Part shown: positions 27,761 to 36,562 of the stretch, piece after piece | Numbering within the stretch: the first letter of the stretch is position 1 | Layout: every line of letters begins with the position of its first letter | NCBI RefSeq assembly: GCF_002252475.1 | Contig: NZ_NNRK01000030.1 | Coordinates: forward strand, 1-59,093 | Direction: 5' to 3' | DNA length: 59,093 nucleotides | Source of the DNA: Brucella rhizosphaerae | GTDB lineage: Bacteria; Pseudomonadota; Alphaproteobacteria; Rhizobiales; Rhizobiaceae | Made by a program: the position numbers and the translations under genes | Notes under the pieces: model-generated | Database searches by the model: none | Seen by the model: only the letters and a program-made list of their open reading frames with translations | What the model was told of the DNA's origin: nothing

Positions 27761-29379
27761 ACAACAGCGTCAATCAATCGCCGAAGGATGAAGGCATTTA
27801 TGATTTTATCATCGTCGGCGCCGGATCAGCAGGCTGCGTGCTAGCCAACCGTCTGTCAGCCAATCCTAAAAACCGCGTGCTATTGCTGGAGGCCGGCAAG
27901 AATGATCGCTATCATTGGATACATATCCCAATCGGCTATCTTTACTGTATGGGCAATCCCCGCACCGATTGGATGATGAAAACACAAGCCGAAGCGGGCC
28001 TTAATGGTCGCTCGCTTGCCTATCCACGCGGCAAAGTGCTGGGCGGCTGCTCGTCGATCAACGGTATGATTTATATGCGTGGTCAGGCTGCTGATTATGA
28101 TGGTTGGCGACAAGCGGGCAATACAGGTTGGGGCTGGGATGATGTGCTCCCATACTTTCTGAAATCAGAAGACAATTATCGCGGGAACACGCCTTTGCAT
28201 CGCGCAGGTGGCGAATGGCGGGTAGAGAAGCAGCGAGTTTCATGGCCTATTCTGGATGCATTCCGCGATGCCGCTGAAGAAATGGGGCTTCCGAAAACGG
28301 ATGATTTTAACTCTGGCGACAATGAAGGCTCCGGATATTTTGAGGTCAATCAAAAGGGCGGCGTACGCTGGAATACGACCAAGGCATTTCTTCGACCGGC
28401 AATGAAAAGACCTAATTTACGCGTGCTAACTGAAGCCGAGGTTGAACGACTGGAATTTGAGGGCAAGCGCGCAACCCGTATTCACTTCCGTCAGAATGGA
28501 GTTTCATGTGTTGCGACAGCGGCAGGAGAAATCATCCTGTCTGCCGGAGCGATCAATTCGCCCAAAATCCTTGAACTATCTGGCATTGGCAATCCAGACA
28601 TTCTCAAGAATGCTGATATCCAGCTACAACATGAATTATCTGGTGTTGGCGAAAATTTACAGGATCATTTGCAAATCAGAACCGTCTTCCGCATCGAGGG
28701 TGCCAAGACGCTAAACCAGCTTTATCACAATCTTTTCAAACGCGCAGGCATGGGGCTGGAATATGCTTTTAGCCGTTCGGGGCCGCTTTCAATGGCACCA
28801 AGCCAGCTTGGAATTTTTGCAAAAAGCGATCCCTCGCTGGCAACACCAGACCTTGAATATCACGTGCAGCCGCTCAGTACAGACCGTCTTGGTGAACCAT
28901 TGCATCGCTATCCTGCCGTTACCGTTTCCGTTTGTAACTTGCGTCCTGAAAGTCGCGGGACAGTTCATATTGCTGGGTCAGATGTTGGACATGCACCGCA
29001 TATCCAGCCGAACTACCTTTCAACCGTTGGTGACAGGCTCATCGCGGCACGATCCATCCGTCATGCCCGCAATCTCATGGCAACGAAAACGCTTGAAAAA
29101 TACCAACCGCAGGAAATGCTTCCCGGCGAGCAATATCAAAGTGATGACGAACTGATCCAACGCGCGGGCGACATCGCAACAACGATCTTCCACCCAGTTG
29201 GAACCTGTAAAATGGGGAGTGATGACCGCTCGGTTGTTGATGATAATTTGCGGGTACATGGGGTTAATGGATTGCGTGTTGTCGATGCTTCCATCATGCC
29301 AACGATTGTTTCCGGCAATACAAACTCTCCTGTAATCATGATTGCCGAAAAGGCCGCAGAGTTCATACTCAAACACTAA
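27757..29379 (+). CDS. GMC-family FAD oxidoreductase (choline/alcohol dehydrogenase-like)
   Basis: The 540-residue flavoprotein has FAD-binding motif [16 protein letters not shown] near the N-terminus, GMC signature 1 [18 protein letters not shown] (about residues 89-106), signature 2 [15 protein letters not shown], and the C-terminal HPVGTCKMG with the conserved active-site His. No signal peptide is visible, so it is cytoplasmic. GTG at 27757 overlaps the kinase stop. It is the last gene of the operon and may oxidise an alcohol group of the substrate or of the aldehyde/alcohol by-product. Confidence 0.9.
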   Translation: MNNSVNQSPKDEGIYDFIIVGAGSAGCVLANRLSANPKNRVLLLEAGKNDRYHWIHIPIGYLYCMGNPRTDWMMKTQAEAGLNGRSLAYPRGKVLGGCSSINGMIYMRGQAADYDGWRQAGNTGWGWDDVLPYFLKSEDNYRGNTPLHRAGGEWRVEKQRVSWPILDAFRDAAEEMGLPKTDDFNSGDNEGSGYFEVNQKGGVRWNTTKAFLRPAMKRPNLRVLTEAEVERLEFEGKRATRIHFRQNGVSCVATAAGEIILSAGAINSPKILELSGIGNPDILKNADIQLQHELSGVGENLQDHLQIRTVFRIEGAKTLNQLYHNLFKRAGMGLEYAFSRSGPLSMAPSQLGIFAKSDPSLATPDLEYHVQPLSTDRLGEPLHRYPAVTVSVCNLRPESRGTVHIAGSDVGHAPHIQPNYLSTVGDRLIAARSIRHARNLMATKTLEKYQPQEMLPGEQYQSDDELIQRAGDIATTIFHPVGTCKMGSDDRSVVDDNLRVHGVNGLRVVDASIMPTIVSGNTNSPVIMIAEKAAEFILKH

Positions 29380-29459
29380 AACAGGATCAACGCTGCGCGG
29401 TTGTGAGTGGGCGGCAAGGTCCTGATCATAGCGGGTACAGAAGTTTGTTCAGGAGAACA

Positions 29460-30398
29460 TTAGAAATGTCCTGTAGGTGTTTCTGACGTAACTTTATCTT
29501 TTTTCTGAAGAAGTCTCCAAAAGTTTTCAACGTGATTTTGAAGCGGAGTATCGTGACGGTAGATGCGGATTTCTACCATCAAGTCCCAATAGGAATCCAA
29601 TGAAGCGCGCACTAGTTCTCCGCGGCTCATCTCTTCAGAAATCAGGCTCTCGGGTAGCCACGCCATTCCCCAGCCCGCCAATGCCATAGCCTTCAGACCG
29701 ATGGAGATTGTATTTTCGTGCACAACTTGTCGTTTGAAACTGGGGCCAGAAGCAAATTTCTGTGAGAGTGCAGCGCCGAAGAACGAAAAATCGCCATAAC
29801 TCAGATAAGGCAATGCCTCGTCGGTGCCGATTGCATGATCCAGCACAGGTCCGGCCTCTGTGGGGCGCGAAACAGGTATCAATCGTTCTGTACCCAACAC
29901 AATTGACGGGAAGTGCTGGGGATCGATGAGTATCGGAACTGATGGATGTGCATAGGTTAGAAGGAAATCAACCTCACCTTCTGTGAGCGTGGCGATGTTG
30001 TCTTCAAACCCACCACGGTCTGGACTGAGCCGCGAACGTATGCCGCCAAGCTCCCTGTCCATCTGCTTGAGCCATTGTGGAAAGAACGTAACAGTCAGTG
30101 TGTGTAGAGCAGAAAAGGTTATGAGCGGGTTTTTAACTTCACGATTTGGCTGGAGCGCCTTGCGTGTCTGGTAAAACTGCCGAACTGTATCCTGCGCAAC
30201 AGGCAGAAAGCTCCTACCTTCCTTTGTAAGCTCTGCCGGAAAGATCGCTCGATTAACAAGCGTCACACCCAACCAGAGTTCGAGCTGTTTGATACGACGC
30301 GAGAATGCCGATTGCGTAACATGACGTGTATCAGCGGCGCGCGAAAAGCTCGAAGTATTTGCAAGCGCGATAAAGTCTTCCAGCCATTTCAGTTCCAT
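29460..30398 (-). CDS. LysR-family regulator, HypT-like
   Basis: The 312-residue protein starts MELKWLEDFIALANTSSFSRAA with a LysR helix-turn-helix (HVTQSAFSRRIKQLE, about residues 27-42). The C-terminal effector domain ends AGWGMAWLPE followed by WRLL, resembling the HypT/YjiE subgroup. ATG at 30398 gives the usual family N-terminus; 30416 is six codons earlier. It is divergent from the D-amino-acid aminotransferase operon and likely regulates it through the dyad at 30552-30572. It converges with the sugar operon. Confidence 0.85.
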   Translation of the reverse strand: MELKWLEDFIALANTSSFSRAADTRHVTQSAFSRRIKQLELWLGVTLVNRAIFPAELTKEGRSFLPVAQDTVRQFYQTRKALQPNREVKNPLITFSALHTLTVTFFPQWLKQMDRELGGIRSRLSPDRGGFEDNIATLTEGEVDFLLTYAHPSVPILIDPQHFPSIVLGTERLIPVSRPTEAGPVLDHAIGTDEALPYLSYGDFSFFGAALSQKFASGPSFKRQVVHENTISIGLKAMALAGWGMAWLPESLISEEMSRGELVRASLDSYWDLMVEIRIYRHDTPLQNHVENFWRLLQKKDKVTSETPTGHF

Positions 30399-30551
30399 TC
30401 CCGGCCCATCCAGCACTTTGAGTTGTGGCTCTACCGCTCTTTTAGCGAAAAGCCTCAGAGCGATCTCTCAACGCTCAAACCCCTTATGCAATTTTTGCAT
30501 AGTGATTGCAAAACATAGCATTGGTCTGCCAAAAGCTTTTTACCTACCCTC

Positions 30552-30572
30552 CATTTCAACAAAATTGAAATG
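30552..30572. promoter_or_regulatory. Inverted repeat with T-N11-A core, candidate LysR site
   Basis: Arms CATTTCAA and TTGAAATG flank a five-base CAAAA spacer, and T30556 to A30568 gives the classical T-N11-A LysR pattern. It lies between the divergent LysR gene and the TTG start at 30587. Confidence 0.55.
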
Positions 30573-30586
30573 TCCGAGGGCGTGTT

Positions 30587-31456
30587 TTGACCAGGGTAAT
30601 TTATTTGAACGGAGCCTTCGTAGAGGAGAGCGAAGCGAAGGTTTCGGTTTTTGATCGCGGCTTTCTTTTTGGTGATGGCATTTATGAAGTAAGTGCCGTT
30701 CTCGATGGACGTTTGGTCGATAATGATCTGCATCTCGCGCGTCTTGAACGATCAGTGAAGGAAATAGGTATTCCTCTTCCTGCACCGCTGGAAAACATTC
30801 GTGAGGCTCAGGCAGAGCTCATCCGCCGTAATGCGTTGCACGAAGGCGTTGTCTATATGCAGGTGACGCGTGGAGAGGCCGAGCGCGACTTCGCATATGC
30901 CGACGACATGAAGCCTAACTTTGTCATGCTCACGCAGGCGAAAAACCTGGCCAATTCGCCCTCGGTTCTCAACGGCGTGCGCGTTGACATTACCCCCGAC
31001 ACGCGTTGGGCGCGTCGCGATATCAAAACGGTCATGCTTCTGGCTCAGGTGCTTGCCAAGAAACAGGCTAAAGCAAAGGGCTACCATGAGGTTTGGCTGG
31101 TCGAGGATGGCTTCGTCACCGAAGGAGGCTCTTCGACAGCTTTTATTATTACTCATGACAATGTGCTGGTCACGCGGCCAAATTCGCATGCAATTTTGCC
31201 TGGTTGCACTCGCAGGGCGGTTCTGCAGATCGCCAAAGAGCAGAACCTCAGCATCGATGAACGCCTTTTCACTGTCGCTGAGGCAAAGAGTGCGAAAGAA
31301 GCCTTTCTGACGAGCGCTTCGAGCTTTGTCACGCCCATTATTGGCATCGAAGATCATACGCTCGCAGACGGTAAGCCGGGCCCGATTACACGTCGCCTAC
31401 AGGAAGTCTACATGGATCTCGCACGCACCGGTAGCGAGCCAGTTTTTCAACCGTAA
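30587..31456 (+). CDS. D-amino acid aminotransferase (class IV PLP enzyme)
   Basis: The 289-residue protein belongs to fold-type IV aminotransferases. It has the N-terminal VFDRGFLFGDGIYE motif, the probable PLP lysine Lys147 in RRDIKTVMLL, and the C-terminal phosphate-binding stretch TEGGSSTAF. RDIKTVMLL matches D-alanine aminotransferases better than branched-chain ones. The start appears to be TTG at 30587, preceded by GAGGG. It heads a five-gene operon with an amino acid importer and a DmpA-like peptidase, which suggests use of D-amino acids or D-amino-acid-containing peptides as nutrients. Confidence 0.87.
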   Translation: MTRVIYLNGAFVEESEAKVSVFDRGFLFGDGIYEVSAVLDGRLVDNDLHLARLERSVKEIGIPLPAPLENIREAQAELIRRNALHEGVVYMQVTRGEAERDFAYADDMKPNFVMLTQAKNLANSPSVLNGVRVDITPDTRWARRDIKTVMLLAQVLAKKQAKAKGYHEVWLVEDGFVTEGGSSTAFIITHDNVLVTRPNSHAILPGCTRRAVLQIAKEQNLSIDERLFTVAEAKSAKEAFLTSASSFVTPIIGIEDHTLADGKPGPITRRLQEVYMDLARTGSEPVFQP

Positions 31457-31486
31457 CCTTCAATCAAAGGATAAAAAGAGGGGAAC

Positions 31487-32350
31487 ATGACAATAAAAAA
31501 ACTTTTCAAACAAACCGCTTACGGAGCACTTTTCGCAAGTGCTTCCATCATGGCTTATGCCGGAGTGGCATCAGCGGCCACTGAGGGTTATGGCGACTGT
31601 CCACTGATTGGCGAAAAAGGCTCATCCAAAATTGATCCGGCAGTAGCCGACCAGTTCACAGTGATCATCAATCTGCCTGCAGTGGGGCAGTTCAATGGTG
31701 ACACACCCGAAACAATCAAAGATGGCTATGAGTTCTGCATGGCGGTCAATATTGCACATCGTCTGGGCCTCGATAAGGTGAAGCTCGTCAATGCTTCATT
31801 TGACTCCATCGTTGCCGGACAGAACAGGGATTATGACATCGCGCTGGCACTGATTTCTGTTACAGAACCACGCAAGAAAGTTGTAGATTTTTCTGCACCT
31901 TATATGAATTCAGGCTACGGCGTCGCAGCGCGTGCTGACAAGCCAGTGTCCGAACAGGACATCAAAACGGTCAGGGTGGGCACACAGGCAGGGACTACAC
32001 TCGTTCCTTTCGCACAGGACACACTCAAGGTCGCAAGCCTTGATGTATTTGACGATACCGCGTCGATGTTTACAGCACTTGCCGCAGGCAAGGTGGATGC
32101 CGTTATGACGGATCTGTCGATCACACTTGGGCAGGCGCACAACTCTGATGGCAGGCTCGCCGTGGTGGGAAAATATAAGTCGAGCGGTGAGACGGCAGGC
32201 ATTTATCCGAAGGGTTCGCCAAACGGTAAGATCATTGATCAGCTGATCGAAGACATGCACAAAGACGGCACGCTCAAGAAGCTGGAAGAAGCTTATCTGC
32301 TACCATCATGGGGTACATCACCAGATAAGATTCCTTTGTGGAAACCATAA
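31487..32350 (+). CDS. Polar amino acid ABC transporter, periplasmic binding protein
   Basis: The 287-residue protein carries a signal peptide (hydrophobic core YGALFASASIMAYAGVA, cleavage near ASA|AT) and then an SBP_bac_3 fold. YDIALALISVTEPRKKVVDFSAPYM is the hallmark of this family, followed by VGTQAGTTLVPFAQ and MFTALAAGKVDAVMTD. AAGAGGGG precedes the ATG. It sits between the aminotransferase and permease genes, so it probably captures the amino acid that the aminotransferase uses; D-stereochemistry of the ligand is inferred from context. Confidence 0.88.
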   Translation: MTIKKLFKQTAYGALFASASIMAYAGVASAATEGYGDCPLIGEKGSSKIDPAVADQFTVIINLPAVGQFNGDTPETIKDGYEFCMAVNIAHRLGLDKVKLVNASFDSIVAGQNRDYDIALALISVTEPRKKVVDFSAPYMNSGYGVAARADKPVSEQDIKTVRVGTQAGTTLVPFAQDTLKVASLDVFDDTASMFTALAAGKVDAVMTDLSITLGQAHNSDGRLAVVGKYKSSGETAGIYPKGSPNGKIIDQLIEDMHKDGTLKKLEEAYLLPSWGTSPDKIPLWKP

Positions 32351-32501
32351 TCTGAAGGTCTTCGGGCTGCGATCACGCATCATGGTCGCAGCCTGACCCA
32401 TATTCGAATACGACCCTGGTCATGTGAGTGCCTTTGCTTCGTCCATCGCATCAAGCGGCAGACAAGCGGAGAAGCAGGCCTGTTTCATCGAGAGTAAAAT
32501 C

Positions 32502-33611
32502 ATGTCCCACCTGGCACCTGAAGCCAGCGCGCAACGCGCCCAGCAATGGCGCGACCGCAACAAGGTCCGCACCCATGGCAGGCGATCTCTGTTTGCGTTC
32601 GCCTTTTCGCTTTTCACTTTCCTGACTATGGCACAGACAGCCTACAGCGTTGCAAGCTATACAATCAGCCAGGGTTGGTCATCGACGCCGGTTGTTGCGG
32701 TCAGCGTAGCCATTCTTTTCGCTCCGCTTGGCGTTCTTTGGTTCGCCTGGCGTGCCGTGCAATTATCCGGCAATGCCGGAACCAGCGCTGATATATACCA
32801 CGGACGGGCATTGGGTGCGCAGGCATCGGATATGTCCTGGCAGGTAATCTCCTATGCCGTTGCATTGCTGATCATCTGCGCGGGCGCATGGTTTCTGATC
32901 GTCAACGATGCTGCGGTTAGTCGCACGTTTTTTGACGTAAACCTGATCGTAAAATCCGCGGGCACTGTACTGAAAGCATTCGGCACGAATATCGTAATTT
33001 TCTTCGTCGCGGCCCTGTTGATCCTGGTGTGGGCATTGGTCATAGCCATTGCACGAACGCTGCCCGGCAATGCAGGCAGACCTATCCGCGTCCTTGCAAC
33101 ATTCTATTGCGACTTATTTCGCGGGCTGCCCGCCATCATAACCATCTATCTGATCGGCTTTGGCCTCCCTCTTACAGGACTCCCGATCATCAAGGACCTG
33201 TCGTCCATTTCCTATGCGATCATCGCACTCACGTTGACCTATGGTGCCTATACATCCGAAGTTTATCGGGCAGGCATTGAAAGCGTGCACCCAAGCCAGA
33301 TTGCAGCGGCACGTTCGCTTGGACTCTCCTATGCACGCACGATGCGCTATGTCGTTATTCCACTCGCCGTGCGTGGGATCATCCCTCCGCTTATGAATAA
33401 TTGCATCAGTCTGCAAAAAGACACAGCTTTGGTTGCAATCATCGGCACTATCGACGCTTTCAACCAGTCCAAGATTATCGCCAGCAACTACTTCAATCTC
33501 TCGGCCGTCACTACGGTCGCCATTTTGTTCATCCTGATCACCATACCGCAGGCACGTTTCGTAGATCGTCTGATCGAACGCGATCGCCGGAAAACACGCT
33601 CGAGCCTGTGA
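32502..33611 (+). CDS. Polar amino acid ABC transporter permease
   Basis: The protein has two or three helices in an unusual N-terminal half (about residues 30-190) and a standard HisMQ-type permease core: VLATFYCDLFRGLPAIITIY, then SYAIIALTLTYGAYTSEVYRAGIESV, and the EAA loop IAAARSLGLSYARTMRYVVIP. ATG at 32502 with GAGAG upstream gives 369 residues; an alternative GTG at 32424 adds 26 residues. Most such permeases are about 220-240 residues, so the N-terminal half is an extension. No second permease is present. Confidence 0.85.
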   Translation: MSHLAPEASAQRAQQWRDRNKVRTHGRRSLFAFAFSLFTFLTMAQTAYSVASYTISQGWSSTPVVAVSVAILFAPLGVLWFAWRAVQLSGNAGTSADIYHGRALGAQASDMSWQVISYAVALLIICAGAWFLIVNDAAVSRTFFDVNLIVKSAGTVLKAFGTNIVIFFVAALLILVWALVIAIARTLPGNAGRPIRVLATFYCDLFRGLPAIITIYLIGFGLPLTGLPIIKDLSSISYAIIALTLTYGAYTSEVYRAGIESVHPSQIAAARSLGLSYARTMRYVVIPLAVRGIIPPLMNNCISLQKDTALVAIIGTIDAFNQSKIIASNYFNLSAVTTVAILFILITIPQARFVDRLIERDRRKTRSSL

Positions 33612-33626
33612 GGAAGGACCAGACAC

Positions 33627-34370
33627 ATGGCACTGATTGAAATTGATAAAGCCTATAAGCGTTATGGCGCACTGGAAGTGCTTTCAGGCATTTCTCTCGA
33701 CATCGAGGAACATCAGGTGGTTTGCCTGATTGGCCCATCAGGTTGCGGAAAATCTACACTGCTGAGATGCATCAACCGGTTAGAAACGATCGACGAGGGT
33801 GAAATCCGCCTGCATGGGGATCGGGTCACGGGCCCGGGCGTCGATCTCGACTTGTTGCGTCGCGAGATCGGTATCGTTTTTCAGGGATACAACTTATTTC
33901 CTCATATGACGGTTATGGAGAACGTGACTTTGGCGCCGACCAGGGTTCTGGGCATGTCTCTTAAAGCAGCGGAGGAAAAGGGGCTGGCGCTGCTTGCTCG
34001 TATTGGGCTTGATCACAAGGCGAAGGAATATCCTGACCGTCTCTCCGGCGGTCAGCAGCAACGTGTGGCCATTGTGCGTGCCCTTCTGATGGACCCGACA
34101 CTTCTGCTTCTGGATGAAATTACCTCAGCCCTTGATCCCGAGCTTGTGTCGGAAGTGCTTGATATTGTGCGTGACTTGGCCAAAAAAGGCATGACAATGG
34201 TGCTTGCTACTCATGAGATGGGCTTTGCCCGCGAGGTTGCAGACAAGGTCTGCTTTCTGCAAAACGGTAAAGTCTATGAGGAAGGCCCGCCTTCGCAGAT
34301 TTTCGGCAATCCGCAGGGTGAACGTACGCAGGCATTTCTCAAACGCATCATAGAAGCTGGACGCCTTTAG
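33627..34370 (+). CDS. Polar amino acid ABC transporter ATP-binding protein (GlnQ/HisP-like)
   Basis: The 247-residue protein has Walker A GPSGCGKSTL near residues 36-45, the Q-loop VFQGYNLFPHMTVMENV, signature LSGGQQQRVAI, Walker B LLLLDEITSALDP and switch His in ATHEMGFA. DEITSALDP replaces the usual DEPTSALDP, with Ile at the Pro position. AGGAAGGA lies upstream. It completes the importer with the preceding binding protein and permease. Confidence 0.92.
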   Translation: MALIEIDKAYKRYGALEVLSGISLDIEEHQVVCLIGPSGCGKSTLLRCINRLETIDEGEIRLHGDRVTGPGVDLDLLRREIGIVFQGYNLFPHMTVMENVTLAPTRVLGMSLKAAEEKGLALLARIGLDHKAKEYPDRLSGGQQQRVAIVRALLMDPTLLLLDEITSALDPELVSEVLDIVRDLAKKGMTMVLATHEMGFAREVADKVCFLQNGKVYEEGPPSQIFGNPQGERTQAFLKRIIEAGRL

Positions 34371-34394
34371 AACACGACGAGACCGGAGATAAAA

Positions 34395-35447
34395 ATGACT
34401 GATACGGCACGTGATTTCGGCATCGTCTGTGGCATCATGCCGACGGGTGCAAGCAACGCCATTACCGATGTGCCGGGCGTGCGTGTCGGTCATCATACTT
34501 TATGCGATGGAGACATCAATACAGGCGTTACTGCTATTGTCCCGCATGACGGGAACATGTATCGCCACAAAGTACTTGCCGCCTGCGATATTATCAACGG
34601 CTTTGGCAAAAGCACCGGTCTCCTGCAGATCGAGGAATTGGGAACTCTTGAAACTCCAATTCTTCTTACAAATACATTCGGTGTAGGGACTTGTTCTAAT
34701 GCATTGATACGCCAGGCGATCGCAACCAATCCCGATATTGGCCGCACAACAGCCACTGTCAATCCAGTTGTTCTTGAATGCAATGATGGACCACTCAGTG
34801 ACATTCAGGCAATGGCGGTTACGGAGGAACATGCGCGTTCGGCACTGCAAAATGCAGATTTCGAGGTTGCTCAGGGCAATGTCGGTGCCGGAACGGGCAT
34901 GACTTGCTTTGGCTTCAAGGGCGGCATTGGCACATCTTCGCGCCAGTTTGACCTCGACGGGAAAACGTATCATCTGGGCGTATTGGCACTGACCAATTTC
35001 GGACGGGCGGGCGACCTGGTGTTGCCAGACGGACGCATGCCTTCGCCCAAAGCCCAGCCTCAACCGGAGAAAGGCTCGGTCATTCTCGTTTTGGCGACTG
35101 ATGTTCCGTTGGAGCAACGCCAGCTAAAGCGCATCACGCGGCGTTGCGGAGCCGGGTTGGCTCGGCTTGGGGCCTTCTGGGGGCACGGCAGTGGGGACAT
35201 AGCTGTTGGCTTTTCAACAGCCATAACATTTGACCACGATGAACCAAGTGATATCGTCAGCTTTACAGCACTCAACGAAAACTGCATCGATACTCTTTTC
35301 CGGGCGGCAACTGAATCCACACAAGAGGCAGTGCTCAATTCAATGTGCGCGGCCAAAGCCATGCGAGGCCGTTCCGGTAGCCGCCGCTCGCTTGCCGACT
35401 GGTTGCGCAGCGCACAGGATCAAAGTGAGATGAGTGATCAGAATTAA
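34395..35447 (+). CDS. P1-family (S58, DmpA-like) aminopeptidase
   Basis: The 350-residue protein belongs to the DmpA/beta-aminopeptidase family. These are made as precursors and cut themselves before a nucleophilic residue. The candidate nucleophile is Ser266 in GHGSGD, with the upstream glycine matching the known Gly-Ser cleavage point. Other family segments are ITDVPGVRVGHHT, NTGVTAIVPHDG and GNVGAGTGMTCFGFKGG. The founding DmpA of Ochrobactrum anthropi releases N-terminal L-amino acids and hydrolyses D-Ala amides and esters. Being last in the D-aminotransferase operon, it may supply amino acids from D-residue or beta-peptide substrates. Confidence 0.87.
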   Translation: MTDTARDFGIVCGIMPTGASNAITDVPGVRVGHHTLCDGDINTGVTAIVPHDGNMYRHKVLAACDIINGFGKSTGLLQIEELGTLETPILLTNTFGVGTCSNALIRQAIATNPDIGRTTATVNPVVLECNDGPLSDIQAMAVTEEHARSALQNADFEVAQGNVGAGTGMTCFGFKGGIGTSSRQFDLDGKTYHLGVLALTNFGRAGDLVLPDGRMPSPKAQPQPEKGSVILVLATDVPLEQRQLKRITRRCGAGLARLGAFWGHGSGDIAVGFSTAITFDHDEPSDIVSFTALNENCIDTLFRAATESTQEAVLNSMCAAKAMRGRSGSRRSLADWLRSAQDQSEMSDQN

Positions 35448-35550
35448 TTGCGTTGCGCCCTGGTGGATTGAATTTGACGTTTGAATCCCGACTGATACAA
35501 ATGCTGTGCCAAACGGCAAATTCGAAAAGTCCACTCGATTCATAAACTTG

Positions 35551-35626
35551 CTAGTGGTCCTTTTGATTTCGACATTTGTCCAACGCCTGTAACCGAGGGA
35601 TGCAAATTTCGGAATCAGACCACCAG
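35551..35626. repeat. Imperfect fold-back (inverted) repeat
   Basis: The left arm starts CTAGTGGTCCTTTTGATTTC and the right arm, read on the other strand, starts CTGGTGGTCTGATTCCGAAA. Both continue into ATTTG, giving an imperfect hairpin of roughly 28 bases per arm. It lies between the peptidase gene and the MscS gene and looks like a dispersed intergenic element of the REP/MITE kind; no transposase is nearby. Confidence 0.6.
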
Positions 35627-35706
35627 CGTTTTTCCAATCAATGGAACGATCTTTCAGCGAAGTGGTTTGTTCTTATTATCTAACGGTTTCAGGAGCATGC
35701 CACGAG

Positions 35707-36516
35707 ATGGAAAATAAAATGACCGAAGCTTTCACGGCAGTTCCCGTCGGGATAAGTCAATTATGGGCTTTGGCAATTCAGTACGGAATGTCGTTGCTTG
35801 GCGCTATCATTTTGCTCATCGGCGGCTGGCTCATTTCGCGGTTGATAAGCCGCTGGGCCTATAGGGGCCTATCGAATGTTCGTGGGATCGATGAGACCCT
35901 CGCAGGGTTTTTCGCGAAGGTTCTCCACTACGCGCTGCTCGTTCTGGTCCTGGTAATGGTATTGGGCCAGTTCGGCGTACAGACCGCATCCATCATTGCG
36001 GCACTTGGTGCTGCCGGTTTGGCGATTGGTCTGGCTTTGCAGGGCACGCTTCAGAACATTGCCGCCGGGATTATGCTTCTTGTTTTGCGTCCATTTCGCG
36101 TGGGAGAGTATATAGAAACCGCTGCGGTCAAAGGTACTGTTTCGGACGTCGGTTTGTTCGCTACAGAACTCAAAACTGAAGACGGTCTTTACTTGATGGC
36201 TCCAAATTCCACCCTATGGAATACCCCAATCACAAACTTCAGCCGCGAACCCCAGCGGCGTCAGTTGCTTTCGATTGGTGTTGGTGCTGACACAGACATT
36301 CGGGCAGTTAAGCAGGCGATAACTGAAATTATTCAGTCCGACAAAAGAGTGTGTAGTATGCCAGCCCCCCGTGTTATGTCGGATGATCTTTCGGCTGACA
36401 AGATTACCTTGCGGATTGAATATTGGGCCATGTCACGCAGTTTTTCCGAGACGAGAAATGATATGATAGACACGCTTAAGGCCGGGTTATCTGCAAAAGG
36501 AATCCAGCTGCGATAA
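35707..36516 (+). CDS. mscS: Small-conductance mechanosensitive channel (MscS family)
   Basis: The protein has three N-terminal membrane helices, the last being the pore helix rich in Gly/Ala (GAAGLAIGLALQGTLQN). It is followed by LLVLRPFRVGEYIE, the cytosolic beta domain (ETAAVKGTVSDVGLFATEL) and PNSTLWNTPITNFS. This is the core MscS layout. The start is uncertain: 35707 gives 269 residues, and 35641 or 35719 are alternatives. It likely releases solutes under osmotic downshock. It is alone, converging with the histidine kinase gene. Confidence 0.88.
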   Translation: MENKMTEAFTAVPVGISQLWALAIQYGMSLLGAIILLIGGWLISRLISRWAYRGLSNVRGIDETLAGFFAKVLHYALLVLVLVMVLGQFGVQTASIIAALGAAGLAIGLALQGTLQNIAAGIMLLVLRPFRVGEYIETAAVKGTVSDVGLFATELKTEDGLYLMAPNSTLWNTPITNFSREPQRRQLLSIGVGADTDIRAVKQAITEIIQSDKRVCSMPAPRVMSDDLSADKITLRIEYWAMSRSFSETRNDMIDTLKAGLSAKGIQLR

Positions 36517-36562
36517 CAGACTATTTTTCATCGTTTTAGGATGCCTGCCTGAATAAATGCAC

